Source of the DNA: Acidobacteriaceae bacterium
GTDB taxonomy: Bacteria > Acidobacteriota > Terriglobia > Terriglobales > Acidobacteriaceae
Assembly (NCBI GenBank): GCA_003154055.1
Contig: PMCH01000283.1
Coordinates: forward strand, 6,690-17,520
Length of the DNA: 10,831 bases
Direction of reading: 5' to 3'
Every line of letters starts with the position of its first letter. Position 1 is the stretch's first letter. Below the pieces are notes generated by a model. That model searched no databases. It had not been told where the DNA came from and saw only the letters and a list, made by a program, of their open reading frames with translations. The position numbers and the translations under genes were made by a program. Shown here in pieces: positions 1 through 6,431 of the stretch.

Positions 1-561
1 CTGGCCGTCAACGAGCACGGGTATATATCGGTCGACGAGAATTATCGTACCGCGGTGCCCAATATCTACGCTGCGGGCGACGTCATCGGATTTCCCGCTC
101 TGGCGTCGACGTCGATGGAACAAGGACGCGTCGCCGTGTGCCACGCCTTCGGTTTCAAATACAAACAGCGAGTCGCCTCGATGCTGCCGATGGGGATTTA
201 CACCATCCCGGAGATCTCCGCCGCGGGCGAGACGGAAGACTCCTGCAAAGAGAAGATGGTCGACTACTGTGTCGGGCGGGCTCTCTACGCCAACAACGCC
301 CGTGGCCACATCATCGGTGACACGGCGGGAATGCTGAAACTCATCTTCGCCCGCGCCGACAAAAAGCTTCTTGGAGTGAGCATCATCGGCGAAAGCGCGA
401 CCGAACTGATTCACATCGGAATGATGGTTCTCGACCACAACGGAACAATTGACGAGTTTATCGAGCAGGTTTTCAACTACCCCACGCTCAGTGAGACCTA
501 TAAGTATGCTGCATACGAAGGGCTCGGCAATCTGGCCGGCCACAAGGTCCGCGAGGGATAG
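1..561 (+). CDS. sthA: Soluble pyridine nucleotide transhydrogenase, C-terminal part (5' end outside window)
   Basis: The reading frame is open from base 1, so this is the last 186 residues of a gene that starts upstream. SthA is a cytosolic FAD flavoprotein that moves hydride between NADPH and NAD+, balancing the two pools. The visible part starts in the end of the NAD/FAD region, with the FAD-binding motif NIYAAGDVIGFPALAS, followed by the dimerisation domain (GIYTIPEIS, then GMLKLIFARADKKLLGVSIIGE, split here only as landmarks, and ELIHIG). The telling feature is FNYPTLSETY near the end: dihydrolipoamide dehydrogenases have HAHPT here, while SthA replaces the catalytic His-containing motif with FNYPT. 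This makes transhydrogenase much more likely than Lpd. Whether the redox-active disulfide is missing, as in SthA, cannot be seen because that region lies outside the window. It ends at TAG 559-561; the next gene on the strand begins 174 bp later. Confidence 0.9.
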   Translation: MAVNEHGYISVDENYRTAVPNIYAAGDVIGFPALASTSMEQGRVAVCHAFGFKYKQRVASMLPMGIYTIPEISAAGETEDSCKEKMVDYCVGRALYANNARGHIIGDTAGMLKLIFARADKKLLGVSIIGESATELIHIGMMVLDHNGTIDEFIEQVFNYPTLSETYKYAAYEGLGNLAGHKVREG

Positions 562-588
562 CTCCGTCCGTCAATGAAAGCCGAGGAG

Positions 589-643
589 TTGGTGGTGTCT
601 CAAAAAAAGATTGTTGGCGTAACATCGCCATTTTCACCACCAA
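589..643. repeat. Nested inverted repeat downstream of sthA
   Basis: TTGGTGGTG at 589-597 is the exact reverse complement of CACCACCAA at 635-643 (9 bp arms, 37-nt spacer). Inside the spacer TGGCG (615-619) pairs with CGCCA (626-630), and a run of seven A lies at 602-608. As RNA this could form a two-level hairpin. It has no clear U-tract, so I do not call it an intrinsic terminator. It sits 27 bp after the sthA stop and could protect the 3' end or be a protein-binding site. Confidence 0.45.
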
Positions 644-679
644 ACACGCCACGCCCGAAACAGATCACTCCCCTTTCCC

Positions 680-709
680 TTGACCATTGCCCTCCTCACG
701 CGCAACAAT
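680..709 (+). promoter_or_regulatory. Weak sigma70-like promoter candidate for the DUF6580 gene
   Basis: TTGACC at 680-685 matches five of six bases of the -35 consensus. AACAAT at 704-709, 18 bp further, matches four of six of the -10 consensus. The next gene starts at 736, giving a leader of about 20 nt. This is only a consensus match, and one half of it is poor. Confidence 0.25.
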
Positions 710-735
710 TCTAGTTCGCTCTTTTTGAGGTGATC

Positions 736-1269
736 ATGCTGGCCTATCTGTTCGTCTTTCTCGCGCTTGTCATGCGCATTCCATCGGTGCCGCATGCCTG
801 GGGATTTACTCCGGTCACAGCTGCCCTGCTTTACTTCGGTGCGCGCGGTTCCCGGCGGCAGATGTGGTTGCCGTTTGCCCTGCTCGTTAGCATGGACATC
901 ATCCTGGACAAGTTTGTTTATTCCTATCCGCTCTCCTGGGATCTTCTGCTCACCTGGGCGTGGTACGCGGGGATGCTCTGTCTCGGCGCCCGGCTGCGCG
1001 AGAATGCCAGGCCGCTGCCAGTATTAGGCGCTGCGCTGAGCGGGTCGGTCTCGTTCTTCCTGGTCAGCAACTTCGGCGTCTGGGCCGCGACCGCGATGTA
1101 TCCCAAAACGCTGGCGGGCCTGATGACTTGCTACGCTGCAGCCGTGCCGTTCTTCCGCCGCGGAATGGAAGGAGATCTACTGTTCACGGCCCTGATGTTT
1201 GGATTGCCGGTGGTGGCTGCCGTTCTCGCAACCTCAATGAGCAAACCGCACGGACCAGCCGCGGCTTAG
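736..1269 (+). CDS. DUF6580-type integral membrane protein
   Basis: A 177-residue hydrophobic protein with about five predicted membrane segments (roughly residues 1-14, 42-57, 64-81, 92-115 and 145-163 by hydrophobicity). Conserved-looking stretches are WGFTPVTAALLYFGAR near the N terminus, a polar DIILDKFVY segment, and SNFGVWAATAMYPKT followed by PFFRRGMEGDLLFTA. This pattern (FTPV at the start, NFGVW with a Y-P, and PF followed by GDL) matches what I know of DUF6580, a family of unknown function resembling small substrate-binding membrane components. An in-frame GTG lies at 730, but ATG 736 is preferred because GAGG at 727-730 sits 5 nt before it as a Shine-Dalgarno sequence. It is followed by a terminator and stands as a single-gene unit behind sthA. 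No function can be assigned. Confidence 0.75.
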   Translation: MLAYLFVFLALVMRIPSVPHAWGFTPVTAALLYFGARGSRRQMWLPFALLVSMDIILDKFVYSYPLSWDLLLTWAWYAGMLCLGARLRENARPLPVLGAALSGSVSFFLVSNFGVWAATAMYPKTLAGLMTCYAAAVPFFRRGMEGDLLFTALMFGLPVVAAVLATSMSKPHGPAAA

Positions 1270-1285
1270 TTGCCCCTTTGTTCGG

Positions 1286-1327
1286 AACGCAGCGCGGGAT
1301 TGTCGATCCCCGCTGCGTTTTCTTTTT
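1286..1327 (+). terminator. Intrinsic terminator after the DUF6580 gene
   Basis: AACGCAGCGCGGGAT (1286-1300) pairs with ATCCCCGCTGCGTT (1306-1319) around a 5-nt loop, leaving a single bulged C. The stem runs directly into a T-rich tract TTCTTTTT (1320-1327). It lies 17 bp past the stop codon at 1269. The opposite strand has no matching T-run, so it acts on plus-strand transcripts; the minus-strand gene ending at 1347 may still use the stem. Confidence 0.85.
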
Positions 1328-1346
1328 GGACCGCTTTCTTCGCGGC

Positions 1347-1940
1347 CTAACGACGCCAGATCAGCCACAGCAATAGCCCCACCGCAATCGCAATCAGCAC
1401 CCATTTGAAGTGATGGGCAAAGAGGTGTCCGGTCAACTCCACAAATTGCGGCCCGAATTTCAGGGTGAGCACTCCAAGGATCAGGAAGCGGAAGAAGCGT
1501 CCGGCAAAAATCGCCAGCATGAACCGCCAGAAACTCATCTCGAACGCCGCTGCCGCGAGAACAACCGCTTTGAAGGGCGTGGGCGGCGGCAGCATGGCGG
1601 GAAACATCAGCGCCCAGAACTCATGCTTGTCGAATGAGGCATGAATTTTCTGGAACCGCTCCGGAGACAGGCGTTTGCGCAGGAGCACCTCGCCGCCGGT
1701 GTAACCGATGATGTAGATAACGATGCTTCCAAACGCCGAGCCAGCCGCCGCCAGAACCACATAGAGCAGAAACCGTTGCGGATCTTTATAGATGTATCCA
1801 GCCACGATCGCGTCCATCGGCAAGCCCATGAACGCGGCGTCCACGGCCGCAATCGCAAAGACGCCCCACACACCGAGCGGCGCAAGAATGCCCCAGATCC
1901 ACTTTCCGTAGGCGCTGAATATGTGTTTGATGGTCTTCAA
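1347..1940 (-). CDS. DedA/VTT-domain (SNARE-associated) membrane protein, YqaA-like
   Basis: A 197-residue inner-membrane protein of the DedA/VTT superfamily, whose members include lipid scramblases and flippases for undecaprenyl phosphate or phosphatidylethanolamine carriers; which lipid this one handles is not known. Hydrophobic segments lie at about 17-36, 55-80, 108-135, 138-160 and 178-195. The family glycine motif appears as AAAGSAFGSIVIYIIGYTGG (residues 64-83), and the re-entrant proline motif as PAMLPPPTPFKAVVLAA (114-130) followed by GRFFRF (147-152). The start is TTG at 1940-1938: a stop lies six codons upstream, and no ATG or GTG comes before the first membrane segment. No good Shine-Dalgarno sequence is seen, so expression may be low or the start wrong. 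It follows mog by 120 bp on the same strand and could be read through from that operon. Confidence 0.8.
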   Translation of the reverse strand: MKTIKHIFSAYGKWIWGILAPLGVWGVFAIAAVDAAFMGLPMDAIVAGYIYKDPQRFLLYVVLAAAGSAFGSIVIYIIGYTGGEVLLRKRLSPERFQKIHASFDKHEFWALMFPAMLPPPTPFKAVVLAAAAFEMSFWRFMLAIFAGRFFRFLILGVLTLKFGPQFVELTGHLFAHHFKWVLIAIAVGLLLWLIWRR

Positions 1941-1984
1941 GGGGTACTCAGCAGTTTACAGGGAAAGTGACCGTCGTTGGTTGT

Positions 1985-2011
1985 GTGGAGACGGGTCTCT
2001 GACCCGTCCAC
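1985..2011. repeat. Palindromic hairpin repeat between mog and the DedA gene
   Basis: GTGG (1985-1988), a 2-nt AG bulge, ACGGGTC (1991-1997), loop TCT, GACCCGT (2001-2007), CCAC (2008-2011). This gives an 11-bp stem with one bulge. No U-tract follows on either strand, so it is not an obvious intrinsic terminator. Its layout (GTGG, GC-rich stem, TCT/CTC loop) resembles the hairpin inside moeA at 4160-4185, and I infer both may belong to one dispersed palindromic family. Confidence 0.6.
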
Positions 2012-2060
2012 GCCGAATGCAGCGGGCGGCAGTGCTTCCAAACCGTCAGGGGAAATGCTC

Positions 2061-2555
2061 CTAGTGCCCCGTCTTCCCTTGCAGCAAATCCAGCGCATGC
2101 GGCAGCAAATCAACCACCGTTTCCATCGAATCCACTGCTCCCGCCGGACTCCCCGGAAGGTTGAGAATCAGGCTCTCTCCCCGCACGCCGCAAACTGCCC
2201 GGCTGAGCGCGGCGAATCTGGTTCTGCGCATCCCGGCGGCGCGCATCTGCTCCGCAATCCCTTCGATCAACCGGTCGCTGACCGCGCGTGTGGCTTCCGG
2301 CGTGACGTCGCGCGGCGCGACTCCGGTGCCCCCGGTCGTGACCACCAGGCGAGCCGATCCGCACAAGTCGATCAGCATCTTCTGAATGATTGCAGTCTCG
2401 TCGGGAACAACTTCGCACCGAACCACCTCGAAATGATGTCGATCGAGAGTTGCGGCAACCGCCGGTCCGGAGAGGTCGGCTTGTTCGCCGCGCGAGCAGG
2501 AATCGCTGACGGTCAGCACGGCGGCAGGAATCATCTCAGGTGTCGAGAAGGACAT
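2061..2555 (-). CDS. mog: Molybdopterin adenylyltransferase (MogA/MoaB family)
   Basis: A 164-residue protein of normal length for the MogA/MoaB family. The enzyme adenylylates molybdopterin with ATP, giving the MPT-AMP that MoeA uses for molybdate insertion. Visible family signatures are VLTVSDSCSRGE (13-24), the nucleotide/pterin loop VVTTGGTGVAPRDVTPEA (71-88) with GGTG and the catalytic-region Asp, and the C-terminal loop LNLPGSPAGAV (131-141). The start at 2555 has a good Shine-Dalgarno sequence (GAGGGCGAGG directly upstream) located inside the end of the response-regulator gene, which it overlaps by 20 bp, so translational coupling is likely. MogA and MoaB cannot be separated by eye; the symbol marks the reaction. 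It is the last gene of the molybdenum cofactor run. Confidence 0.88.
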   Translation of the reverse strand: MSFSTPEMIPAAVLTVSDSCSRGEQADLSGPAVAATLDRHHFEVVRCEVVPDETAIIQKMLIDLCGSARLVVTTGGTGVAPRDVTPEATRAVSDRLIEGIAEQMRAAGMRRTRFAALSRAVCGVRGESLILNLPGSPAGAVDSMETVVDLLPHALDLLQGKTGH

Positions 2556-3297
2556 CCTCGCCCTCGGCTTGCACCGCGTCCCGTTGGGATTCGTCGAGCA
2601 AGCGCAAGCCTTCCATCAGCAGCCCCTGGGTATTCAGAGTGGTGGTCTGCTGGCTGGCTTTGCCTTCGAAGTTGATCTGGAAATTGCCCTCGGTCCAGCG
2701 AAGCACTTTGAAAACCGCTTCATCGCCGGTGATAGAGCCGTAGGCAGCATGATTGACCTGGCCCTGGGTGAAATACACTTCGCACTTTTCTTCGCTCTTG
2801 GTCATGGTCAGCATGCAACTCTTGCGGCCCATCTCAAGCGATTGCACTAGGTCAATCACATTCATTTGCGAGAGGCTGCCGCGCAGCACGCCGTCGGAAG
2901 GAGCCGCCTTGGCCATTTTTTCCAACGCAATCCGGTCCACCACGCGCTTGATGCGCTGGGTAGCGTCTTTCAGGAAAAAAGGCTTTTCGATGTAGTCCTC
3001 GACCGGATCCTGCAGCGAGAGGCGCTCGCTAATATCCGACTTGCTGGCCATCAGGATGACGGCGATCCCGGAGGTGGCTGGCCGGCTTTTCAATTTCTCC
3101 AGCAACTGGCGTCCGTCCATGCCCGGCATGCGGTAGTCGCTGATGAGCAGGTCCGGAGTTTCATCCACCGCTTTTAACAGGGCATCAGCGGCGTCCCCGG
3201 CGGTCGAGACTTCGGCCAGGGTGGAAAGCGTCTGGCGAAGCATCCCGAGCACCATGGGATTGTCGTCCACCAGCAGAATTTTGACGTTAGTCGCCAT
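2536..3297 (-). CDS. Response regulator: receiver domain plus DUF4388
   Basis: A 253-residue protein. Residues 5-122 form a CheY-like receiver: acidic pair D11/D12, phospho-acceptor D54 in ISDYRMPGMDG, switch Ser85 in LMASKSD, and Lys105 in EKPF are all in place, so it should be phosphorylatable. Residues about 137-235 are a DUF4388 domain, starting LRGSLSQMNVIDLVQSLEMG and continuing through YFTQGQVNHA, GDEAVFKVLRWTEGNFQI. DUF4388 is related to the cyanobacterial PATAN domain, a protein-interaction or effector module; no DNA-binding domain is present. It lies 6 bp after moaC and its end overlaps the start of mog, inside a molybdenum cofactor run. No histidine kinase is in the window. The target is unknown; a link with the PilT-like ATPase at the head of the run is possible. 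Confidence 0.88.
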   Translation of the reverse strand: MATNVKILLVDDNPMVLGMLRQTLSTLAEVSTAGDAADALLKAVDETPDLLISDYRMPGMDGRQLLEKLKSRPATSGIAVILMASKSDISERLSLQDPVEDYIEKPFFLKDATQRIKRVVDRIALEKMAKAAPSDGVLRGSLSQMNVIDLVQSLEMGRKSCMLTMTKSEEKCEVYFTQGQVNHAAYGSITGDEAVFKVLRWTEGNFQINFEGKASQQTTTLNTQGLLMEGLRLLDESQRDAVQAEGEDVLLDT

Positions 3298-3303
3298 ACA
3301 CCG

Positions 3304-3783
3304 TCACTTGCGCTTGCCCGTTCTCCGGTAGTCCCCGCTCTTGCCGCCCGACTTCCGCTCCAACCTCAGTTCCCGGATTTCGATGCCCTTGTCGAGCGCC
3401 TTGCACATGTCGTAGACGGTGAGGGCCGCGACGCTGGCCGCAACCAGGGCTTCCATCTCGACTCCGGTTTCCGCCGTGGTCTTTACTTTTGAGGCAACAG
3501 CCACGCCATTCTCGCATACGCGCAAGGTCACAGCAATGTGCGAGAGCGGCAGCGGGTGGCACATCGGAATCAGATCGGACGTGCGCTTGGCGGCCATGAT
3601 TCCGGCCGTGCGCGCCACCTCGAGCGGATCTCCCTTGGGGTTGCTGGGCAGTGCGCGCAGCACGTCCGGTTTCATCAGGACGAAGGCGCTGGCTTCGGCT
3701 TCCCGCGCGGTTTTTCGCTTAGCCGAGACGTCCACCATGCGGGCCCGGCCCCGCGCGTCGTAATGAGAGAGCTTCTTCGGCAT
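3304..3783 (-). CDS. moaC: Cyclic pyranopterin monophosphate synthase
   Basis: A 159-residue protein, the usual length for MoaC. Working after the radical-SAM enzyme MoaA, it converts 3',8-cyclo-7,8-dihydro-GTP to cyclic pyranopterin monophosphate, the first stable intermediate of molybdenum cofactor synthesis. Signatures are MVDVSAK (16-22), the long conserved stretch AGIMAAKRTSDLIPMCHPLP (60-79) with the catalytic-region Lys66 and His76, TGVEMEALVAAS (107-118), and TVYDMCKALDK (122-132) with Asp125 and Lys128. The C-terminal tail (SGGKSGDYRRTGKRK) is basic, as is common. The ATG at 3783 has only a weak upstream GATGAG. It is 35 bp after moeA and 6 bp before the response-regulator gene on the same strand, indicating one transcript. 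Confidence 0.95.
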   Translation of the reverse strand: MPKKLSHYDARGRARMVDVSAKRKTAREAEASAFVLMKPDVLRALPSNPKGDPLEVARTAGIMAAKRTSDLIPMCHPLPLSHIAVTLRVCENGVAVASKVKTTAETGVEMEALVAASVAALTVYDMCKALDKGIEIRELRLERKSGGKSGDYRRTGKRK

Positions 3784-3818
3784 TGCAGAAACTCATCTTA
3801 CCTTGCCGGGGCCAACCC

Positions 3819-5156
3819 TCACCGCATCAACAGCGACACCCACTCGCCCGCCGCGATCAACTCCCGGTCGGGCGGAATCACAATGTAGCAGTTGGCGCGG
3901 GCGAGAGCGGCAATGTCTCCCGAACCCTGCCAGCGCGCTAACTCGACTTCAGCATTCTCGAACTCTCCGGAAAGTGAAGCCGGCAGAAAGCGCTTCAAAC
4001 CTGTCTTGATGCGGATATCGGATTTCAAACGGGCCTTCAGAAAAATGAGTGGCCGGGACTTCATCCCAGCCAACGCCTGAATCATGGGCAGCACAAACAA
4101 TTCGAAAGTCACCATGGTCGAGACAGGATTCCCCGGAAGCCCGAAGAAATATTGCTCATGTGGGGCGGACACTCCTGTCCGCCACTTTTGCAGTGTGGAC
4201 CTTTCGGCCGGGCAGGCCTCAACCCCTGTGCACGATCCAAACACCACTGGCCGTCCCGGCTGAATCTCTGCGCCGGTGAAATAGAACTCAGCCTTTAGTT
4301 CCGCTAACACTTGCTCCACCAGATCATACTTGCCCATCGAGACGCCGCCGGTCAGCAACAGAAGGTCGAAGCGCAGACCCTCTTCGATCAAGGCCCGCAT
4401 CCGCGCCGGTTCATCGGGAGCAATCGGAAGCAAAACGGGCTCGCCGCCCGCGTTCTGAATCTGCGCCGCCAGGGAATACGTATTCGAATTCCGGATCTGC
4501 GCGGGACCCGGAGTGGCGTTGATTTCAACGAGTTCGTCTCCGGTGGAGAGCACCGCAATCCGCGGCTTCCGAAAGACCCGCAGCGTACCCTTTCCCACCG
4601 AGGCGGCGATGGCGACGGTAGATGGATCCAATCGCGTTCCCGGTTCGATCAGCAACTGGCCTGCGCGGGCCTCGGCGGCGCGGGGAACGAAATTTTCGCC
4701 CGTTGCCGCACTTCGCTGGATTTCGACCGAGCTTGCAGTCTGCGTGGTGTACTCGACCATCACTACGGCATCGGCGCCCGGCGGAAGCGCGGCACCAGTC
4801 ATGATGGAAACCGCCTGGCCCGCTCGCAGGCCGCCACGATCGGGGTCGGGTGGATCACCGGCCTTGATTTCACCCATGACTTCGAGTCGAGTCGGCACTT
4901 GAGTTACATCCGCGGCACGCACCGCATAGCCATCGCGGGTGGCGCGAGGGAAGGGAGGGAAATCGCGGTCGGCCAGAATCGGCTCCGCCAGCACACGCCC
5001 CGTCGCCGCGAGAAGTTCGGCGGTTTCGGTGTCAGTCGCGGGGACTTGCGCAGCGTGCTGCTCGACAGCGTGCCGAGCCCCTTCAAAGCTCAGAACGCGG
5101 ATCGGGGTCGGAATTGAGGACACGCAGAAATGATACCCCGGCGAGCCCTCTCCCAT
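3819..5156 (-). CDS. moeA: Molybdopterin molybdenumtransferase with an in-frame repeat insertion
   Basis: A 445-residue protein; MoeA proteins are usually nearer 400-420. MoeA inserts molybdate into adenylylated molybdopterin to give active cofactor. Family landmarks: FPRATRDGYAVRAADV (69-84), IMTGAALPPGADAVVMVE (118-135), STGDELV (204-210), IRNSN (221-225), LLTGGVSMGKYD (268-279), GRPVVFG (301-307) and FFGLPGNPVSTMVTFE (337-352). Between the last two, normally a few residues apart, are about 26 extra residues (308-334) that coincide with a DNA palindromic repeat at 4158-4235 (see finding). Reading stays open through it, and the downstream domain IV is intact, so the gene looks functional. 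ATG 5156 has no clear Shine-Dalgarno sequence and the first ~18 residues look non-homologous; a GTG at 5123 is an alternative. It follows pilT by 66 bp. Confidence 0.93.
   Translation of the reverse strand: MGEGSPGYHFCVSSIPTPIRVLSFEGARHAVEQHAAQVPATDTETAELLAATGRVLAEPILADRDFPPFPRATRDGYAVRAADVTQVPTRLEVMGEIKAGDPPDPDRGGLRAGQAVSIMTGAALPPGADAVVMVEYTTQTASSVEIQRSAATGENFVPRAAEARAGQLLIEPGTRLDPSTVAIAASVGKGTLRVFRKPRIAVLSTGDELVEINATPGPAQIRNSNTYSLAAQIQNAGGEPVLLPIAPDEPARMRALIEEGLRFDLLLLTGGVSMGKYDLVEQVLAELKAEFYFTGAEIQPGRPVVFGSCTGVEACPAERSTLQKWRTGVSAPHEQYFFGLPGNPVSTMVTFELFVLPMIQALAGMKSRPLIFLKARLKSDIRIKTGLKRFLPASLSGEFENAEVELARWQGSGDIAALARANCYIVIPPDRELIAAGEWVSLLMR
4158..4235. repeat. Palindromic repeat element inserted in frame in moeA
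   Basis: Seen directly: GGCGGACA (4164-4171), loop CTCC, TGTCCGCC (4176-4183), a perfect 8-bp stem, with outer GT (4160-4161) able to pair with AC (4184-4185). A second segment follows, ending GTGCAC-like at 4229-4234 and containing GGCC (4207-4210) and GGCC (4214-4217). The block interrupts the conserved MoeA spacing between GRPVVFG and GLPGNPVS. Its length is close to 78 bp, a multiple of three. Its exact ends are set by the protein comparison and are approximate. I infer that it is a dispersed chromosomal repeat rather than ancestral moeA sequence. Confidence 0.6.
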
Positions 5157-5200
5157 TTGTATGGAGGGTCGTTCCGAGTTCGGAAGCCATGGCGGCGGAA

Positions 5201-5228
5201 AGCTGATGGCTGACGGCTGTTTCTAGTT
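5201..5228. repeat. Short simple repeats in the pilT-moeA spacer
   Basis: GCTGATG GCTGACG GCTG (5202-5219) is a 7-bp tandem unit repeated about 2.6 times. It joins GTTTCTAGTT (5219-5228), which occurs identically at 9298-9307 in the queD-queE spacer. The pilT stop codon (TAG on the minus strand, 5225-5223) lies inside this second motif, so the C-terminal end of that protein is set by the repeat edge. Confidence 0.45.
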
Positions 5229-6371
5229 CCTCGCCAGTTCCTGTCCGAGGACGCTGGCGTTGCTGGCGAAGCAGAGGCCAGTCTCCAGATCCACCACGCC
5301 GGAGCGAACCAGTTTGGCGATTTCGCCGTCAAAATGCTGCATGCCTTCGTTCTCGCTCGCCTTGATCGCGTCCAGCAGCGTTCGGCCAGGGCGCTCGCCC
5401 TGTTCCACGCAATCCCGGGTCCGGGAATTTGACTTCAGGATTTCGGCAACCGCGATCCTCCCGCTGCTGTCGGTGCGGGGAACCAGGCGCTGCGCGATGA
5501 TGTAGCGGAAAGTCTTGGCGAACCGCTCCCGCACGGATTGCTGCTCCGGCGGAGAGAAAGTGCCGACGATGCGTTCCACGGTCTTGGAGGCGTCCACCGT
5601 ATTCATGCTGGAAAGGACGAGGTGGCCATTCTCCGCGGCCTCGAGCAGGATTTCCATGGTCTCGCGATCGCGGATTTCCCCCACCATGATGACGCGCGGC
5701 GCCTGCCGCAGCGCAGCCCGCAACGCCAACGCGAAATTGGGCGTGTCGCTGTGCACTTCCCGCTGGTGCACGGTGGATTTCTTGTGGTTGTGCAGAAACT
5801 CAATGGGATCTTCGACGGTCAGAATGTGATAGCAATGCTCGCTGTTGATGCGATCCAGCAATGCCGCCAACGTCGAGGACTTCCCCGCTCCGCTGCCCCC
5901 GGTCACCAGCACAATGCCGTTGCGCACCTGGGCCACTTCCGAAAGTTGTGCCGGTAAGCGCAACGAGGCAAAACTGGGAAGGGTGGTCGGAATCACCCGC
6001 ATCACGATCGCGCAGCTGCCCCGCTGAATGAAGACATTGACCCGGAAGCGGGCCATGCCGGGCAGTCCATAAGAAACGTCGCACGAGCCCTGTTCGCGAA
6101 GGGTACTGATGGCCTGCTTGTTGGTCCCAATCAGGTCGGCAGCGATCCGGCGCGTGTCGTCCTGGGTAAGTGCGGTGGCCCCGGGAATTTCCACGGCGGT
6201 AAGTTGCCCATGGATCTCCACCTGGGGTGGACGCCCGGGCGAAAAAATCAAGTCGCTCACCTTTTCGGAGGCGCGCAGCATGCCGGCCAACAGCACCGGC
6301 GTCGGGATCGAACCTGATCCGCTGATGCCTTCGAAGGTTACGGCGATCGGGGCACTCCCCGGAGCAGCCAT
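5223..6371 (-). CDS. PilT/GspE-family ATPase, divergent PilT-like
   Basis: A 382-residue cytosolic ATPase resembling the type IV pilus retraction motor PilT. N-terminal PAS-like domain: about 24-130, with ASEKVSDLIFSPGRPP replacing the usual SDLH motif and GMARFRVNVFIQRGSCAIVM (105-124) matching the PilT FRVN..QRG segment. Walker A is VTGGSGAGKSST (156-167; canonical PilT GPTGSGKST). The Asp box is VEDPIEF (186-192) and Walker B RVIMVGEIRDRET (226-238) with Glu232. The His box reads GHLVLSSMNTVDA: His250 is kept, but the second histidine of the usual TLHT is Asn257. The C-terminal AIRNL motif is not recognisable; GMQHFDGEIAKLVRSG (343-358) is the usual tail. Start ATG 6371 has GGGAG 7 nt upstream. 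It heads the moa run; no pilin or pilus assembly gene is nearby, so the motor it serves is unknown. Confidence 0.85.
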   Translation of the reverse strand: MAAPGSAPIAVTFEGISGSGSIPTPVLLAGMLRASEKVSDLIFSPGRPPQVEIHGQLTAVEIPGATALTQDDTRRIAADLIGTNKQAISTLREQGSCDVSYGLPGMARFRVNVFIQRGSCAIVMRVIPTTLPSFASLRLPAQLSEVAQVRNGIVLVTGGSGAGKSSTLAALLDRINSEHCYHILTVEDPIEFLHNHKKSTVHQREVHSDTPNFALALRAALRQAPRVIMVGEIRDRETMEILLEAAENGHLVLSSMNTVDASKTVERIVGTFSPPEQQSVRERFAKTFRYIIAQRLVPRTDSSGRIAVAEILKSNSRTRDCVEQGERPGRTLLDAIKASENEGMQHFDGEIAKLVRSGVVDLETGLCFASNASVLGQELARN

Positions 6372-6431
6372 TCATTGACTCCCAGTCTTCAGGAATTGCC
6401 ACCACGGGGAGAATCGGCGGAAAGCCGCGAG

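Noticed and set aside
1977..2675. A 232-codon plus-strand open frame
   Set aside because: It is antisense to mog and the end of the response regulator and has no recognisable domain.
4311..5117. A 268-codon plus-strand open frame
   Set aside because: It is antisense to moeA, which carries all family motifs. The composition is that of a shadow frame.
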